From: Candidatus Villigracilis propinquus
Lineage (GTDB): Bacteria; Chloroflexota; Anaerolineae; Anaerolineales; Villigracilaceae
Length of the DNA: 64,000 bases
Assembly: GCA_016714565.1 (NCBI GenBank)
Contig: JADKDM010000008.1
Location: forward strand, 124,001 to 188,000
Reading direction: 5' to 3'
Shown here: positions 9,082 through 17,965 of the stretch, piece by piece
Position numbering within the stretch: position 1 is the stretch's first letter
Layout of the letters: the number at the start of each line of letters is the position of its first letter
The notes under the pieces: generated by a model
The model's database searches: none
The model's input: only the letters and a program-made list of their open reading frames with translations
What the model was told of the DNA's origin: nothing
Translations under genes and position numbers: made by a program

Positions 9082-10402
9082 ACTCTACTACAACTTGCAA
9101 ACCGCCTTGCGGCAAATTTCGCGCTTCGATCGTCCCACCCTGTGCTTCGACAAGCTGTTTTGCAATGGCAAGGCCCAATCCCGTGCCGCCTGATGAGCGC
9201 GTGCGGGATTTGTCTTTGCGCCAGAAGCGGTCGAAGAGATATCGCAATTCATCATCTGCAACACCGGGGCCATTGTCATTGACGAAGAGTTTTACTTCGT
9301 TAGAAGTCTCTTCGAGCGTGAGCCATATTTTGCTGCCATCGGGGATATAACGCAGCGAGTTACCGACCAAATTCCCAACCACCTGTTCCATGCGCTGCGG
9401 GTCAAGTTCGGCAGTATAAGTGCTACTCCCCTTTTCGAGTGCGAGTGAGATATTTTTTTCCTGTGCTTCGGCAGAGAACATATCAATCGTATGCTGGGAC
9501 AGTTGAGCAAGGTCAACAGATTTTTTCTCAAAATGCAATTGACGGGTTTCAGCAAGGGTTAGCAATCGCAAATCATCCACAAGGCGTTCAAGCAGATAAG
9601 TTTGTTCGAGGGCAAGCGAAACCACCTGCCCATCATCCGCTTTGTAAATTCCGTCCACGATTCCTTCGAGGCGGCCTCGGATCACAGAGAGCGGAGTCCG
9701 CAGTTCGTGGGCAATATCAGCGAGCAGGTCGCGGCGTTCGCGGTCATTGCGTTCGAGGGATGCCGCCATCTCATTGAAACTCTCGGAGAGGCTGCGCATG
9801 TCCTGTGGGCCTTCGCTTGAAATGCGGGTGCTGAGTTTGCCATTGGTCACTTCACGCGCGGCATAGATCACATCTGCCAGCGGATTGACGAAGCGGCGCA
9901 CCAGCAATGCGGCAACGATCACAAGGAAGATCGTTAACAAAAGGGAAATGAGCCCCACAGGAAAAATAACGGCACGCGCAATTCCCAACCTGCTCCACGG
10001 AGAAAGTGAAGTTATGACGAGCAGGCCAACCTCTTGCCCATCTACTTCAATGCTCAATGCAAAATCGTTGGGTTTTAGCTCATAGCTTGAACCTATTTTC
10101 GAAGCAGAATCAGAATCACGGTCAAGAACGATGCGGTGATCTTCATCCAGCAGAAGGGTATCGAGAGAACTCAATTCATCTATCGTATCGAAGACGGCGT
10201 TTACTCCATCCCAATTTCCATGACCGACATAATATCCTTTGATGGCGCCTGTGAAAGGGATAGGGATCGGCGAGGTTTGCGAGGTTAGAAAATAACCGAC
10301 AACGGAAAGAAAGAAAAACAAAGATAAAAACAAAACGAATACAAATGCCCTGACCAACAGGGATAACAAACGGATGCGGATTTCGCGGACAGATGAATGC
10401 AT
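9068..10402 (-). CDS. Two-component sensor histidine kinase
   Basis: 444 residues. There are two membrane helices (about residues 14-38 and 150-175) around an extracellular sensor region, then a HAMP linker and a HisKA domain with the H-box DIAHELRTPLSVIRG. The ATPase domain has N-box (GNLVGNSLRYIPDG), G1 (DNGPGVADDEL), F-box and G2 (GGTGLGLAIAKQL). It probably autophosphorylates and passes phosphate to the regulator just upstream. The ATG at 10402 is one base after the regulator's stop codon, so translation is coupled; the frame is open further upstream but runs through the regulator gene. The neighbouring MacAB-like operon suggests control of efflux, which is inference. Confidence 0.93.
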   Translation of the reverse strand: MHSSVREIRIRLLSLLVRAFVFVLFLSLFFFLSVVGYFLTSQTSPIPIPFTGAIKGYYVGHGNWDGVNAVFDTIDELSSLDTLLLDEDHRIVLDRDSDSASKIGSSYELKPNDFALSIEVDGQEVGLLVITSLSPWSRLGIARAVIFPVGLISLLLTIFLVIVAALLVRRFVNPLADVIYAAREVTNGKLSTRISSEGPQDMRSLSESFNEMAASLERNDRERRDLLADIAHELRTPLSVIRGRLEGIVDGIYKADDGQVVSLALEQTYLLERLVDDLRLLTLAETRQLHFEKKSVDLAQLSQHTIDMFSAEAQEKNISLALEKGSSTYTAELDPQRMEQVVGNLVGNSLRYIPDGSKIWLTLEETSNEVKLFVNDNGPGVADDELRYLFDRFWRKDKSRTRSSGGTGLGLAIAKQLVEAQGGTIEARNLPQGGLQVVVEFRKK

Positions 10403-10403
10403 G

Positions 10404-11093
10404 TTAGCTCTCAATGCTTCGACTTGGCTCGGCGTAAAACTTATATCCAACACCATGCACGGTGATGATCAACTCGGCTGGTTCGAGTTTGCGGCGAAGA
10501 TTGCGGACATGTGAATCAATGGCTCGTTCAAGGCTTTCAAATGTGACGCCATGAGTGGCTGTGAGCAATTGCGCGCGTGAAAAAATACGGCCAGGCTGAC
10601 TCATCAGCGTGGCAAGAATTTCAAATTCAGTGGAAGTGAGTGGGACGGTTTTATCGGACAAATGGACTTCATAATGTGCGCGGTCAAGCTCCACATTGCC
10701 CGCACGAATGGTGTCACTGTCGGGTGAATTTACGACACGCCGTAATACCACACGGATGCGCGCCACCAATTCACGCGGACTGAACGGCTTGGTGATGTAA
10801 TCATCTGCGCCGAGTTCAAGGCCAATAAGTTTATCGGTCTCTTCAACACGGGCAGTGAGCATGATAATGGGAACATCGCTCTCGCGGCGAATCTCGCGGG
10901 TGACATCAAGGCCGTCCATCTCGGGCATCATCAGGTCAAGCACGATCAAGTCTGGCTTTTCACGACGCGCGAGGGAAAGTCCCTGTGCGCCATTACTGGC
11001 TGTGACAGTTTCGTAACCTGCCGCCTTGAGATAGTCTCGGCAGATTTCCACGATCTGGGGTTCATCATCAACGATGAGGATTTTCTTGGGCAT
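10404..11093 (-). CDS. OmpR/PhoB-family response regulator
   Basis: 229 residues from MPKKILIVDDEP. The receiver domain has acidic DDE, phospho-acceptor Asp in VLDLMMPEMDG, Thr in MLTAR and Lys in TKPF. A winged-helix DNA-binding domain with RRKLE and VHGVGYKF follows. It is the partner of the histidine kinase that starts 1 nt downstream. A TATAAT box at 11100-11105 lies 6 nt before the ATG and no ribosome site is visible, suggesting a leaderless transcript separate from the efflux operon upstream. Confidence 0.94.
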   Translation of the reverse strand: MPKKILIVDDEPQIVEICRDYLKAAGYETVTASNGAQGLSLARREKPDLIVLDLMMPEMDGLDVTREIRRESDVPIIMLTARVEETDKLIGLELGADDYITKPFSPRELVARIRVVLRRVVNSPDSDTIRAGNVELDRAHYEVHLSDKTVPLTSTEFEILATLMSQPGRIFSRAQLLTATHGVTFESLERAIDSHVRNLRRKLEPAELIITVHGVGYKFYAEPSRSIES

Positions 11094-11099
11094 AAGTGA

Positions 11100-11105
11100 A
11101 TTATA
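11100..11105 (-). promoter_or_regulatory. -10 box TATAAT of the response regulator
   Basis: A perfect TATAAT read on the minus strand with a 6-nt gap to the ATG at 11093, consistent with leaderless transcription. Confidence 0.55.
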
Positions 11106-11170
11106 TCTTCTTGACAATGGACGGCAGACGATCGACCACAAACCGTCGTCCACCGTCCACGGTCAATCGT

Positions 11171-12415
11171 CTATTCATACCTCAACGCCACCATCGGGTG
11201 CAAATTCGCGGCGCGATAGGCGGGATATAAGCCGAAGAACACGCCAATTGCGAGGGCAAACGTGAACGCCAGCAAAATCGAATCATAGGTAATGACGGCG
11301 GTGAGCGCGCCGCTCAATGTAACAAGGGCAGCCATGCCAATGCCAAATACAATTCCAATAATGCCGCCCAACAGACTCAGCGTCACAGTCTCGATCAGGA
11401 ATTGAGTGAGGATCTGATTCTTGGTTGCGCCAACCGCTTTTCGCAGACCGATCTCCTTGGTACGCTCCGTCACAGAGACGAGCATGATGTTCATAATGCC
11501 GATACCGCCCACGAGAAGGGAAATCCCTGCAATTGCGCCGAGGAAGACGGTTAGTGTTTGAGTGACCGTGGTCAACGTGCTTAACAAGTCAGATTGACTC
11601 AAGACATTGAAATCCAATTCATCGGAAGATGTCAATTTATGTGCGCGGCGAATCAAAAATTCGATCTGCGCCGAGACGGTGTCCATGGCTTCGGTGGTTG
11701 TGACAGAGACCGAAATGCTGTTCACGATCCGCTTGTCGTTGTACATGGCGGTTGACCCGAACAATTTGTTGTAGCCTGCATCCAGCGGAATGAACACGGC
11801 ATCATCCGAAGAACCAAACCCCGATGAGCCTTTGGATTCAAGCACGCCCACCACTTCAAACTTGACGCCTTTAACTGAGATGGTTTTTCCAACAGGGTTC
11901 AATCCTCCAAATAGGTCTTCTGCGGTCTGTGAACCGAGCACAGCCACCAAAGACTCGGATTTATTATCGCCATCTGAAATAAAGCGGCCATTCGCAACTT
12001 CGTATGAATTGGTCTCTTGATAATCCTTCGTGACGCCAGTGACATTTACGTTAAAGCTTTCATCACCGTATTTGACCAGATAGGAAGATTGATAACTTGG
12101 AACAATAGCGGCGATATTGTCTTCAAGGGAACGCTGTAACAATTGGTAATCTGAATAATACAAATAGCTCGCTTGCTGCGAACCTCCGCCCGCCGCTGCA
12201 GCGCCAGATTGTTGTTTCCCTGGCGAAACGGTCAACAGATTGGAACCATTGCTCTGAATGGAACTGGTAATACTGGCTGTTGCCCCCTTGCCAATGGAAA
12301 GCAAAGCCACGACCGTCGCCACGCCGATCACGATTCCCAGCATGGTGAGAAGCGACCGCATTTTATTGGCACGCAATGCGCGAATTGCGATCTTGAAATT
12401 TTCTGAAAATAACAT
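11171..12415 (-). CDS. MacB-like ABC transporter permease (FtsX family)
   Basis: 414 residues from MLFSENFKIAIRALRANKMR. It has one N-terminal helix containing LLTMLGIVIGVATVVALLS, a large extracytoplasmic MacB_PCD domain (about residues 45-270) and three C-terminal FtsX helices with the conserved ERTKEIGLRKAVGA segment. It works with the ATPase (12501-13217) and fusion protein (13219-14529) upstream in the same direction. Such tripartite exporters expel macrolides, peptides or lipoproteins. An AGAAGG site 6 nt before the ATG sets the start, rather than the longer upstream-open frame. Substrate unknown. Confidence 0.92.
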   Translation of the reverse strand: MLFSENFKIAIRALRANKMRSLLTMLGIVIGVATVVALLSIGKGATASITSSIQSNGSNLLTVSPGKQQSGAAAAGGGSQQASYLYYSDYQLLQRSLEDNIAAIVPSYQSSYLVKYGDESFNVNVTGVTKDYQETNSYEVANGRFISDGDNKSESLVAVLGSQTAEDLFGGLNPVGKTISVKGVKFEVVGVLESKGSSGFGSSDDAVFIPLDAGYNKLFGSTAMYNDKRIVNSISVSVTTTEAMDTVSAQIEFLIRRAHKLTSSDELDFNVLSQSDLLSTLTTVTQTLTVFLGAIAGISLLVGGIGIMNIMLVSVTERTKEIGLRKAVGATKNQILTQFLIETVTLSLLGGIIGIVFGIGMAALVTLSGALTAVITYDSILLAFTFALAIGVFFGLYPAYRAANLHPMVALRYE

Positions 12416-12500
12416 AGTTAACCTTCTTTTTATAAATTCCGTTGGTTTCGATACGCCCTGTGAAGAACACGCAGGGCTACTCAACCATCAATAATCACAA

Positions 12501-13217
12501 TTATTCCTCCACGCGCGGAGCGCCTGCTTTGATCGGGTTGTGATTCACTTCATCTGAAATGATCTGTCCGTCGGAAAGTTTGATAATTCGATCTGTATGG
12601 CGTGCCACATGAGCATCATGAGTCACCAGGATCACGGTCTGACCATTTTCCTTGTGCAGGCTTTGGAACAATTCCATGATCTCCACGCTCGTTTTGCTGT
12701 CCAATGCGCCTGTCGGCTCATCAGCAAGCAGGATGGCTGGCTCATTGACCAGCGCACGCGCGATTGCCACACGCTGCTGCTGTCCGCCGGAAAGTTCGCT
12801 GGGAGCGTGATGAGTCCGCTGTGACAGTCCCACGCGATCCAATGCTTTCATGGCGCGGTCATGTCGTTCCTTGCCAGATACGCCCGCATAGGTCAGCGGC
12901 AGCATCACATTTTCCAATGCGCTGGTGCGTGCCAGCAAATTGAACTGCTGGAACACAAAGCCGATCTTCTTCCCGCGAGTCTCTGCGAGTTTCGCTTCAT
13001 CCATATTTTCAACAGACAAGCCATCCAAAATATATTTTCCGCTGGTCGGCGCATCAAGGCAGCCGATGATCGACATCAACGTACTCTTGCCCGAGCCCGA
13101 CGGCCCCATGATCGCGACCATCTCGCCTTTGTCGATGGTGAAGCTCGCGCCGTTCAACGCGCGCACTTCGGTATCGCCCATTTGATACACCTTCATCAGG
13201 TCTTCCGTCTGGATCAT
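12501..13217 (-). CDS. MacB/LolD-type ABC transporter ATP-binding protein
   Basis: 238 residues with Walker A GPSGSGKST, Q-loop FQQFNLL, signature LSGGQQQRVAIARAL, Walker B LLADEPTGALD and switch His in VTHD. The ATG at 13217 lies one base after the stop of the fusion-protein gene, whose last codons supply the GGAGGG ribosome site, so the two are translationally coupled. It powers the FtsX-type permease encoded 85 nt downstream. The frame is also open into the upstream gene, but that extension is not supported. Confidence 0.94.
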   Translation of the reverse strand: MIQTEDLMKVYQMGDTEVRALNGASFTIDKGEMVAIMGPSGSGKSTLMSIIGCLDAPTSGKYILDGLSVENMDEAKLAETRGKKIGFVFQQFNLLARTSALENVMLPLTYAGVSGKERHDRAMKALDRVGLSQRTHHAPSELSGGQQQRVAIARALVNEPAILLADEPTGALDSKTSVEIMELFQSLHKENGQTVILVTHDAHVARHTDRIIKLSDGQIISDEVNHNPIKAGAPRVEE

Positions 13218-13218
13218 T

Positions 13219-14529
13219 CTAGTTCCCTCCGCCAAATGGATTGGGCGCTTCAAAACCGCTGGCTTGCACCAACTGAATTCGATCTCCATCCTGCAAGTCA
13301 CCCGTCACAACCACCTGATCGCCCACGATCGACCCGCTGACCACGTCAACACGTTTCTTTGAACCGTCACTTTGGATCATCCAAACGAATTCGCCCTGTG
13401 CGTCATTTTGAATAGCCGTGATCGGGACGGTCAATGTGGCGGCCGCTTCCTTCACGGTGATAGTCACATTGGCAGTCGTTCCCAAAGGCAGAAAGATTTC
13501 GCCGTCCACTTTATCCAACTCCACGCGGACTTTATATTTCACCAAACCAGAGTCAACTTCACCGACTGGATTGATCGCTGTTACCTCGCCGGTAAGCGTG
13601 ACGTCGGGCACCGCGTCCAACGTAACTTCGGCCTGATTGCCCAATTTGACATTGGCAACATCTGATTCATCCACCTGCGTTTCCACATAGAGATGATCCA
13701 TATCCGCGAGATTGACGGAGAGTTCGCCCGTATCCACCGAGTCGCCCACGCGGTTATCCACCGACAACACTTCACCGGCAAACGGAGCAATGATGCTCAA
13801 CGAATTGACAGTTGCCTGCGCGGCATCCACTTCGGCCTGCGCAGCGATCACATCCGACGAAGTATCACCAGATAGAAGACGGTCATATTCACGCTGGGCA
13901 TCTTCCAGTTTGGCCTTTTTCAGAGCAAGGTCATTCTCCGCTTCAACGATCCAGTCTTCGGGCGCTGGGCCTTTGAAATTTTCAGCCGTATATTCATATT
14001 TCCATCCATTGTTCGATTGGACAAGTTTCGCACCGTAACGTGTTTGGGGAACCTTGGTATCGGTCTGTAAATAACGCAGGTAATTTTCCGCATCGCTGAA
14101 ATCCTCCTCTGCATTCTTCAGGTCAATGGCCGCTTGCGCGAGGTCTGTGCCTGAGGTGAGAATATCTTCCAGATTTTTTTGAGCAGTTACCAGATCCGCT
14201 TGAGCCGAGACAATGCTGGCAGAAGTGCTGGCAGGTTCGAGAGTCAATAAAATCGCGTCCGCTTTCACAAAATCCCCCGGCTTTACATTCACAGCTTCCA
14301 CCACGCCGCTCGTCTTCCATGTGAGGCTGGCAAAGGGCTGGGCTTCGAGAGAGCCGGAAGCCTCAATGGTCTCGGCCACATCCAGCGAAGCGACGGTTGC
14401 TTCGGTTGCGGCGGTTGTGTCATTTGCTTTGGCGGGAGAAAATCCCCACGCCATTAAAAGGGCGGCAATCGCCACAATTCCGACAATGATCCAATTTCGG
14501 ATCTTTTTGTTATTCCATAAATTCAACAT
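13219..14529 (-). CDS. HlyD/MacA-like membrane fusion protein
   Basis: 436 residues. One N-terminal anchor helix (IIVGIVAIAALLMAWGF) is followed by a barrel-sandwich lipoyl half (ASGSLEAQPFASLTWKTSGVV near residue 57), a long coiled-coil hairpin (about residues 105-240), the second lipoyl half (SIIAPFAGEVLSVDNRVGDS) and beta-barrel domains. It is the periplasmic-type adaptor of the MacB-like exporter and begins the operon. GGAGCTACGAA precedes the ATG. In a lineage without a classic outer membrane it may act without a TolC channel, as known for Gram-positive YknX-type adaptors. That is inference. Confidence 0.9.
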   Translation of the reverse strand: MLNLWNNKKIRNWIIVGIVAIAALLMAWGFSPAKANDTTAATEATVASLDVAETIEASGSLEAQPFASLTWKTSGVVEAVNVKPGDFVKADAILLTLEPASTSASIVSAQADLVTAQKNLEDILTSGTDLAQAAIDLKNAEEDFSDAENYLRYLQTDTKVPQTRYGAKLVQSNNGWKYEYTAENFKGPAPEDWIVEAENDLALKKAKLEDAQREYDRLLSGDTSSDVIAAQAEVDAAQATVNSLSIIAPFAGEVLSVDNRVGDSVDTGELSVNLADMDHLYVETQVDESDVANVKLGNQAEVTLDAVPDVTLTGEVTAINPVGEVDSGLVKYKVRVELDKVDGEIFLPLGTTANVTITVKEAAATLTVPITAIQNDAQGEFVWMIQSDGSKKRVDVVSGSIVGDQVVVTGDLQDGDRIQLVQASGFEAPNPFGGGN

Positions 14530-14637
14530 TTCGTAGCTCCTTTTTTATTGTTCTTGCTCAAAGATACTTTCCAAATGTGCAGAATTTGTGCAGAGCAAAA
14601 GGATGATTATGGAGGTTTACAGGGTTAAAATAGGATG

Positions 14638-15472
14638 ATGAAATACGAAACCCTCCCTACTTTGACTCTCCCCAAGATCGGCTTCGGCACGTGGAGGATC
14701 GGCGGCGAAACAACCCCCTAACCCATCCGCTGATTCTGCTTCATTAACTGCCCTCCACTCTGCGTTGGAAGTTGGCTATACACATTTCGACACTGCAGAA
14801 TATTACGCCGCAGGCCATTCGGAAGAATTAGTGGGGCGCGCTGTGCGCGAAACAAAAACAAAACGCGAGGATGTCTTCATCACAACCAAAGTCTCGCCCG
14901 AGCACCTCAACTACAACGATGTGCTCAATTCCTGCGAGAACAGCCTGCGCCGCCTAAAGATGGATTACATTGATCTATATCTCATCCATTGGCCGAGCAT
15001 CGGTATGAAACTTGAAGATGCGTTCCGCGGGTTGAATAAACTTGTGCGTGACGGGAAGGTAAAACATCTCGGCGTGAGTAACTTCAAGCTCAAACTGGTC
15101 AAGCAATCGCAGGAACTCTCTGAAACCCCCATCATCACCAACCAAATCCCATACAGCCTGCCAAACCGCACCTATGTAGAAAATGGCGTCCTTGAATATT
15201 GCCAGCAAAACGACATCCTCATCACCGCTTATACACCTGTGAAATTCCGAAGCGTGCGTGTCAACAAAACGCTGGGTGAAATCGCAAAGGCGCACGCTGC
15301 CACCCCATTTCAGATCGCACTGGCATGGCTGGTTATGCAGCCGCGCGTCATCACCATTCCCATGTCGTTCAACCCGCAGCACATTAAGGAAAATTTCGAC
15401 GCCGCCGAAATTCAACTGAGCGCAAAAGAAATGACTCAGTTGAACAATGCGTGGGATAAGAACGACGATTAA
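14638..15472 (+). pseudogene. Aldo/keto reductase gene with a +1 frameshift
   Basis: Translation from the ATG at 14638 gives an AKR N-terminus (PTLTLPKIGFGTWRIGGE) but meets TAA at 14719 just after a C5 run at 14714-14718. Removing one C joins it to the long frame ending at 15472 and gives 277 residues, the normal AKR length. The tetrad is visible: Asp and Tyr in FDTAEYY, Lys in TTKVSPEH, His in LIHWP. It would be an NADPH-dependent aldehyde reductase (AKR5-like 2,5-diketogluconate reductase type). The stop codon abuts the clpS ATG. Either a sequencing error in the C run or a recent inactivation; the rest of the frame is intact, which favours error. Confidence 0.8.
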
Positions 15473-15778
15473 ATGAACATGCAAATCCTCCCCGAGATCG
15501 AGATCATCGAAAATATCGAAACCGACCTTGAGCCGCTCTACCGCGTCACCATCCACAATGACGATGTCACACCGATGGATTTTGTAGTGGAAGTGCTCAA
15601 GCAGATCTTCTTCCTCTCCAACGACCGCGCCGCCGAGATCATGCTCGTCGCGCACATCAAAGGCTCTGCCTACGTCCAATCCCTGCCGCGCATGGAAGCG
15701 GAGAAGCGGATTCAGAAAGCGCATCACGCCGCAGGGATGGAAGGTTATCCCCTGCATTTTTCATCGGAACCCGAATGA
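15473..15778 (+). CDS. clpS: ClpS adaptor of the ClpAP/ClpCP protease
   Basis: 101 residues. The core YRVTIHNDDVTPMDFVVEVL followed by AAEIMLVAHIKGSA matches ClpS, which docks on the Clp ATPase N-domain and delivers N-degron substrates. The N-D-D signature and the binding-pocket region are present. The first 22 residues are an acidic, flexible tail as in the family. It starts directly after the aldo/keto reductase stop (ATG at 15473, a second at 15479) and overlaps the acyltransferase start by 4 nt, so the three genes form one unit. Confidence 0.92.
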   Translation: MNMQILPEIEIIENIETDLEPLYRVTIHNDDVTPMDFVVEVLKQIFFLSNDRAAEIMLVAHIKGSAYVQSLPRMEAEKRIQKAHHAAGMEGYPLHFSSEPE

Positions 15779-16644
15779 CCTCAAACCTTGAAACTCTCAC
15801 ACAGATCAATCTCGATGACCTCGTCTCGTCATTCGGTTGGCAAAATAATCCGCTGCTTGCGCGTTTGCTGCGAATCCTTTTCCTGAAACCTGCGCAGACC
15901 TTTGCGCGTCACATGGTGGAATATGATGAAGTTGCCGGTTCGCATGGCATCGTAGATGGTGGATGGAATCTCGTCCGCCGCTATGTGAAAGACCTGCGCA
16001 TCATCAATGCGGACCGGATACCTGATTCAGCGTTTCTGGCATTGTCCAATCACCCGGGCATGGCTGATACGGTGGCGCTCTTTGCAGCCTTGAACCGCAA
16101 AGACCTGCACATCATCGCGCTGGATCGTCCCTTTTTGAATGCGTTACCCGAAACCACCAAACAGCTTTTCTACGTGTATGATGACCCCGCAAAACGGATG
16201 GCGCTGGTTCGTCAGGTCAGCGCGCATTTGAAGAACGGCGGCGCAACGCTGACCTTTCCCGCCGGTCACATTGAACCTGACCCAGACGTGTACCCCGGAG
16301 CCGTTGAATCGCTGCAAGATTGGACGGATAGTGTGGGAGTGTTTGTGCGCATGGCGCCGAATGCCGCGATCCTGCCAGTGTTGGTGCGGAATGTGGTGGC
16401 AGTGAAATATGCGAAGCATTGGTTATTGAAAATAAAAAAGACGAAAGAAGAAAAAGAAAAGCTGGCTACCGCCCTGCAATTGCTCGGCATGATCCTCTTT
16501 GATGAAAAACCCGTCACAGTGACTGTGCAGATCGGCAATCCGATCTATGTCAAAGAGCTGGGAACGAATGACACAAATGTGATTCATCAGGCCGTATTGG
16601 CCGAGATGAAATGCCTGATCGAAAACCCGCCAGTCGCATCGTAG
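15775..16644 (+). CDS. PlsC-like 1-acylglycerol-3-phosphate acyltransferase family protein
   Basis: 289 residues. SNHPGMAD supplies the HX4D catalytic motif of glycerolipid acyltransferases (near residue 90), and TLTFPAGHIEPDP is the FPxG-type glycerophosphate-binding block. No clear membrane helix is seen, so it is probably membrane-associated from the cytoplasmic side. It overlaps clpS by ATGA. An acyl transfer to a lipid head group is likely; the exact acceptor cannot be given. Confidence 0.75.
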   Translation: MTSNLETLTQINLDDLVSSFGWQNNPLLARLLRILFLKPAQTFARHMVEYDEVAGSHGIVDGGWNLVRRYVKDLRIINADRIPDSAFLALSNHPGMADTVALFAALNRKDLHIIALDRPFLNALPETTKQLFYVYDDPAKRMALVRQVSAHLKNGGATLTFPAGHIEPDPDVYPGAVESLQDWTDSVGVFVRMAPNAAILPVLVRNVVAVKYAKHWLLKIKKTKEEKEKLATALQLLGMILFDEKPVTVTVQIGNPIYVKELGTNDTNVIHQAVLAEMKCLIENPPVAS

Positions 16645-16645
16645 T

Positions 16646-16708
16646 ACCGACTTCAGTCGGTGCCGGGCTTGCTGAATAAAATTATAGGGGCGGGGTAACT
16701 CCGCCCCT
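16646..16708. repeat. Two small palindromes between convergent genes
   Basis: ACCGAC/GTCGGT forms a hairpin at 16646-16661 and AGGGGCGG/CCGCCCCT one at 16686-16708 (7-nt inner loop). Neither has a T tract. They fill the gap between the acyltransferase and the MFS gene and resemble interspersed GC-rich REP-like elements. Confidence 0.5.
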
Positions 16709-16717
16709 ACGGATAGA

Positions 16718-17965
16718 TCAATCCGCTGTAGCGCCTGCGAGCGTGGGTTCATCGCCGTTGTATTTCATGAGGTGGGGCCATTTCCAAATAATGAAGAGCG
16801 TGCCGATAATACAGCCAATCCCCCCGCTGATGACGGCAAAGGGTGCGCCGAAGAATTGCGCGACGGAGCCTGCTTCAATTTCACCAAGCTGCGGCCCGCC
16901 CTGAAAGAATATCTGGTTGATGCTGGTCATACGTCCGCGGATGTGATCGGGGGTTTGCAATTGCCGAATGGTGTTGCGGATAATGGTGCTGACTCCGTCC
17001 GCTGCGCCTGTGGTGGCAATCGCCAGCCAAGCGATGATAAATATTTTTGTTGCGCCAAACACCACTGTCGCAATGCCAAAGACAATGACCGCGCCTAAAA
17101 ATAATGGCCCCTGCTTACGAAGTTCTTTGATCTGCGAAATGACCAACGCTGCCAGCACAGCTCCCACAGCGGGTGCGGCGGAGAGGTAGCCATATTCCAC
17201 GACGCCTACTTTCAAGACGGTGGTTGCGACGATCGGCATAAGTGTGCTTGCAGAGGCAAAGAAGGTTGCGACAAAATCGAGCATCATGGTCGAGAAGATG
17301 ATCGGCTTATCGAGAATAAATCTGACTCCCTCGCGCACAGCCTCCAGGCTCACGCCCGCGGCCTTCTCCGCAAAGGATTGCGGGACGTTCCCGATCATGA
17401 ACAGAGCGAACAACACCGCGATAAACGAAATCCCATTGAAGTAGTAAACTGCTGCCTGTCCTGCAATCGCGATAACAACTCCGCTCAACGCTGGGCCGAG
17501 CACGGAGCCAATTTGAAACGAAGTGAAGGTCATGCTGAAAGCGTTGGGCAGATCTTTTTTCGGAAGCAGGTTGGGAACCAATGCCTGTCGTGAGGGGCCG
17601 TCAAATGCGACGGCGGTAGCTTGCAGGGCGGTGATGAAGTAAATGTGCCAGATAGTAACCTGCCCAAATTGGGTGAGCAGGCCCAGGGTTATGGCAAGAA
17701 GCGCGGCAAAGGATTGAGTCACGAACAGGACTTTGCGTCTGTCTATCGAGTCAGCCAGCGCACCACCGATCAAAGAGAAGATGATGACGGGCAAAATACG
17801 CGCAACGCCGATTCCGCCCAACGCAATGGGGTTCGGGTTCAGTTGGTTGATGTGCCAAAATAAAGCCCAGATCTGCATCTGGGTTCCTGTGATCGAAATG
17901 AGTTGTCCGAGCCAGAGATAGAAGAATTTTTTATGCTTGAGCGAAGGTGGAATATGCAAACCCAT
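16718..17965 (-). CDS. MFS transporter (EntS/MFS_3-like)
   Basis: 415 residues with about 12 membrane helices. GGALADSIDRRKVLF is the MFS motif between helices 2 and 3, and FDGPSRQALVPNLLPKKDLPNA is characteristic of the MFS_3 (EntS, macrolide-exporter-like) subfamily. Likely a proton-driven exporter of a small molecule; the substrate is not deducible. Its ATG immediately follows the nadE stop (TAAATG), so it is probably co-translated with the NAD-synthesis genes. Confidence 0.88.
   Translation of the reverse strand: MGLHIPPSLKHKKFFYLWLGQLISITGTQMQIWALFWHINQLNPNPIALGGIGVARILPVIIFSLIGGALADSIDRRKVLFVTQSFAALLAITLGLLTQFGQVTIWHIYFITALQATAVAFDGPSRQALVPNLLPKKDLPNAFSMTFTSFQIGSVLGPALSGVVIAIAGQAAVYYFNGISFIAVLFALFMIGNVPQSFAEKAAGVSLEAVREGVRFILDKPIIFSTMMLDFVATFFASASTLMPIVATTVLKVGVVEYGYLSAAPAVGAVLAALVISQIKELRKQGPLFLGAVIVFGIATVVFGATKIFIIAWLAIATTGAADGVSTIIRNTIRQLQTPDHIRGRMTSINQIFFQGGPQLGEIEAGSVAQFFGAPFAVISGGIGCIIGTLFIIWKWPHLMKYNGDEPTLAGATAD

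Noticed and set aside
14714..14718. Programmed frameshifting in the aldo/keto reductase
   Set aside because: The C5 run has no slippery heptamer, no stimulatory structure I could see, and the family is not known to use recoding.
14975..15757. 260-codon minus-strand frame over the aldo/keto reductase and clpS
   Set aside because: Both plus-strand genes are recognised; the antisense frame is a by-product.
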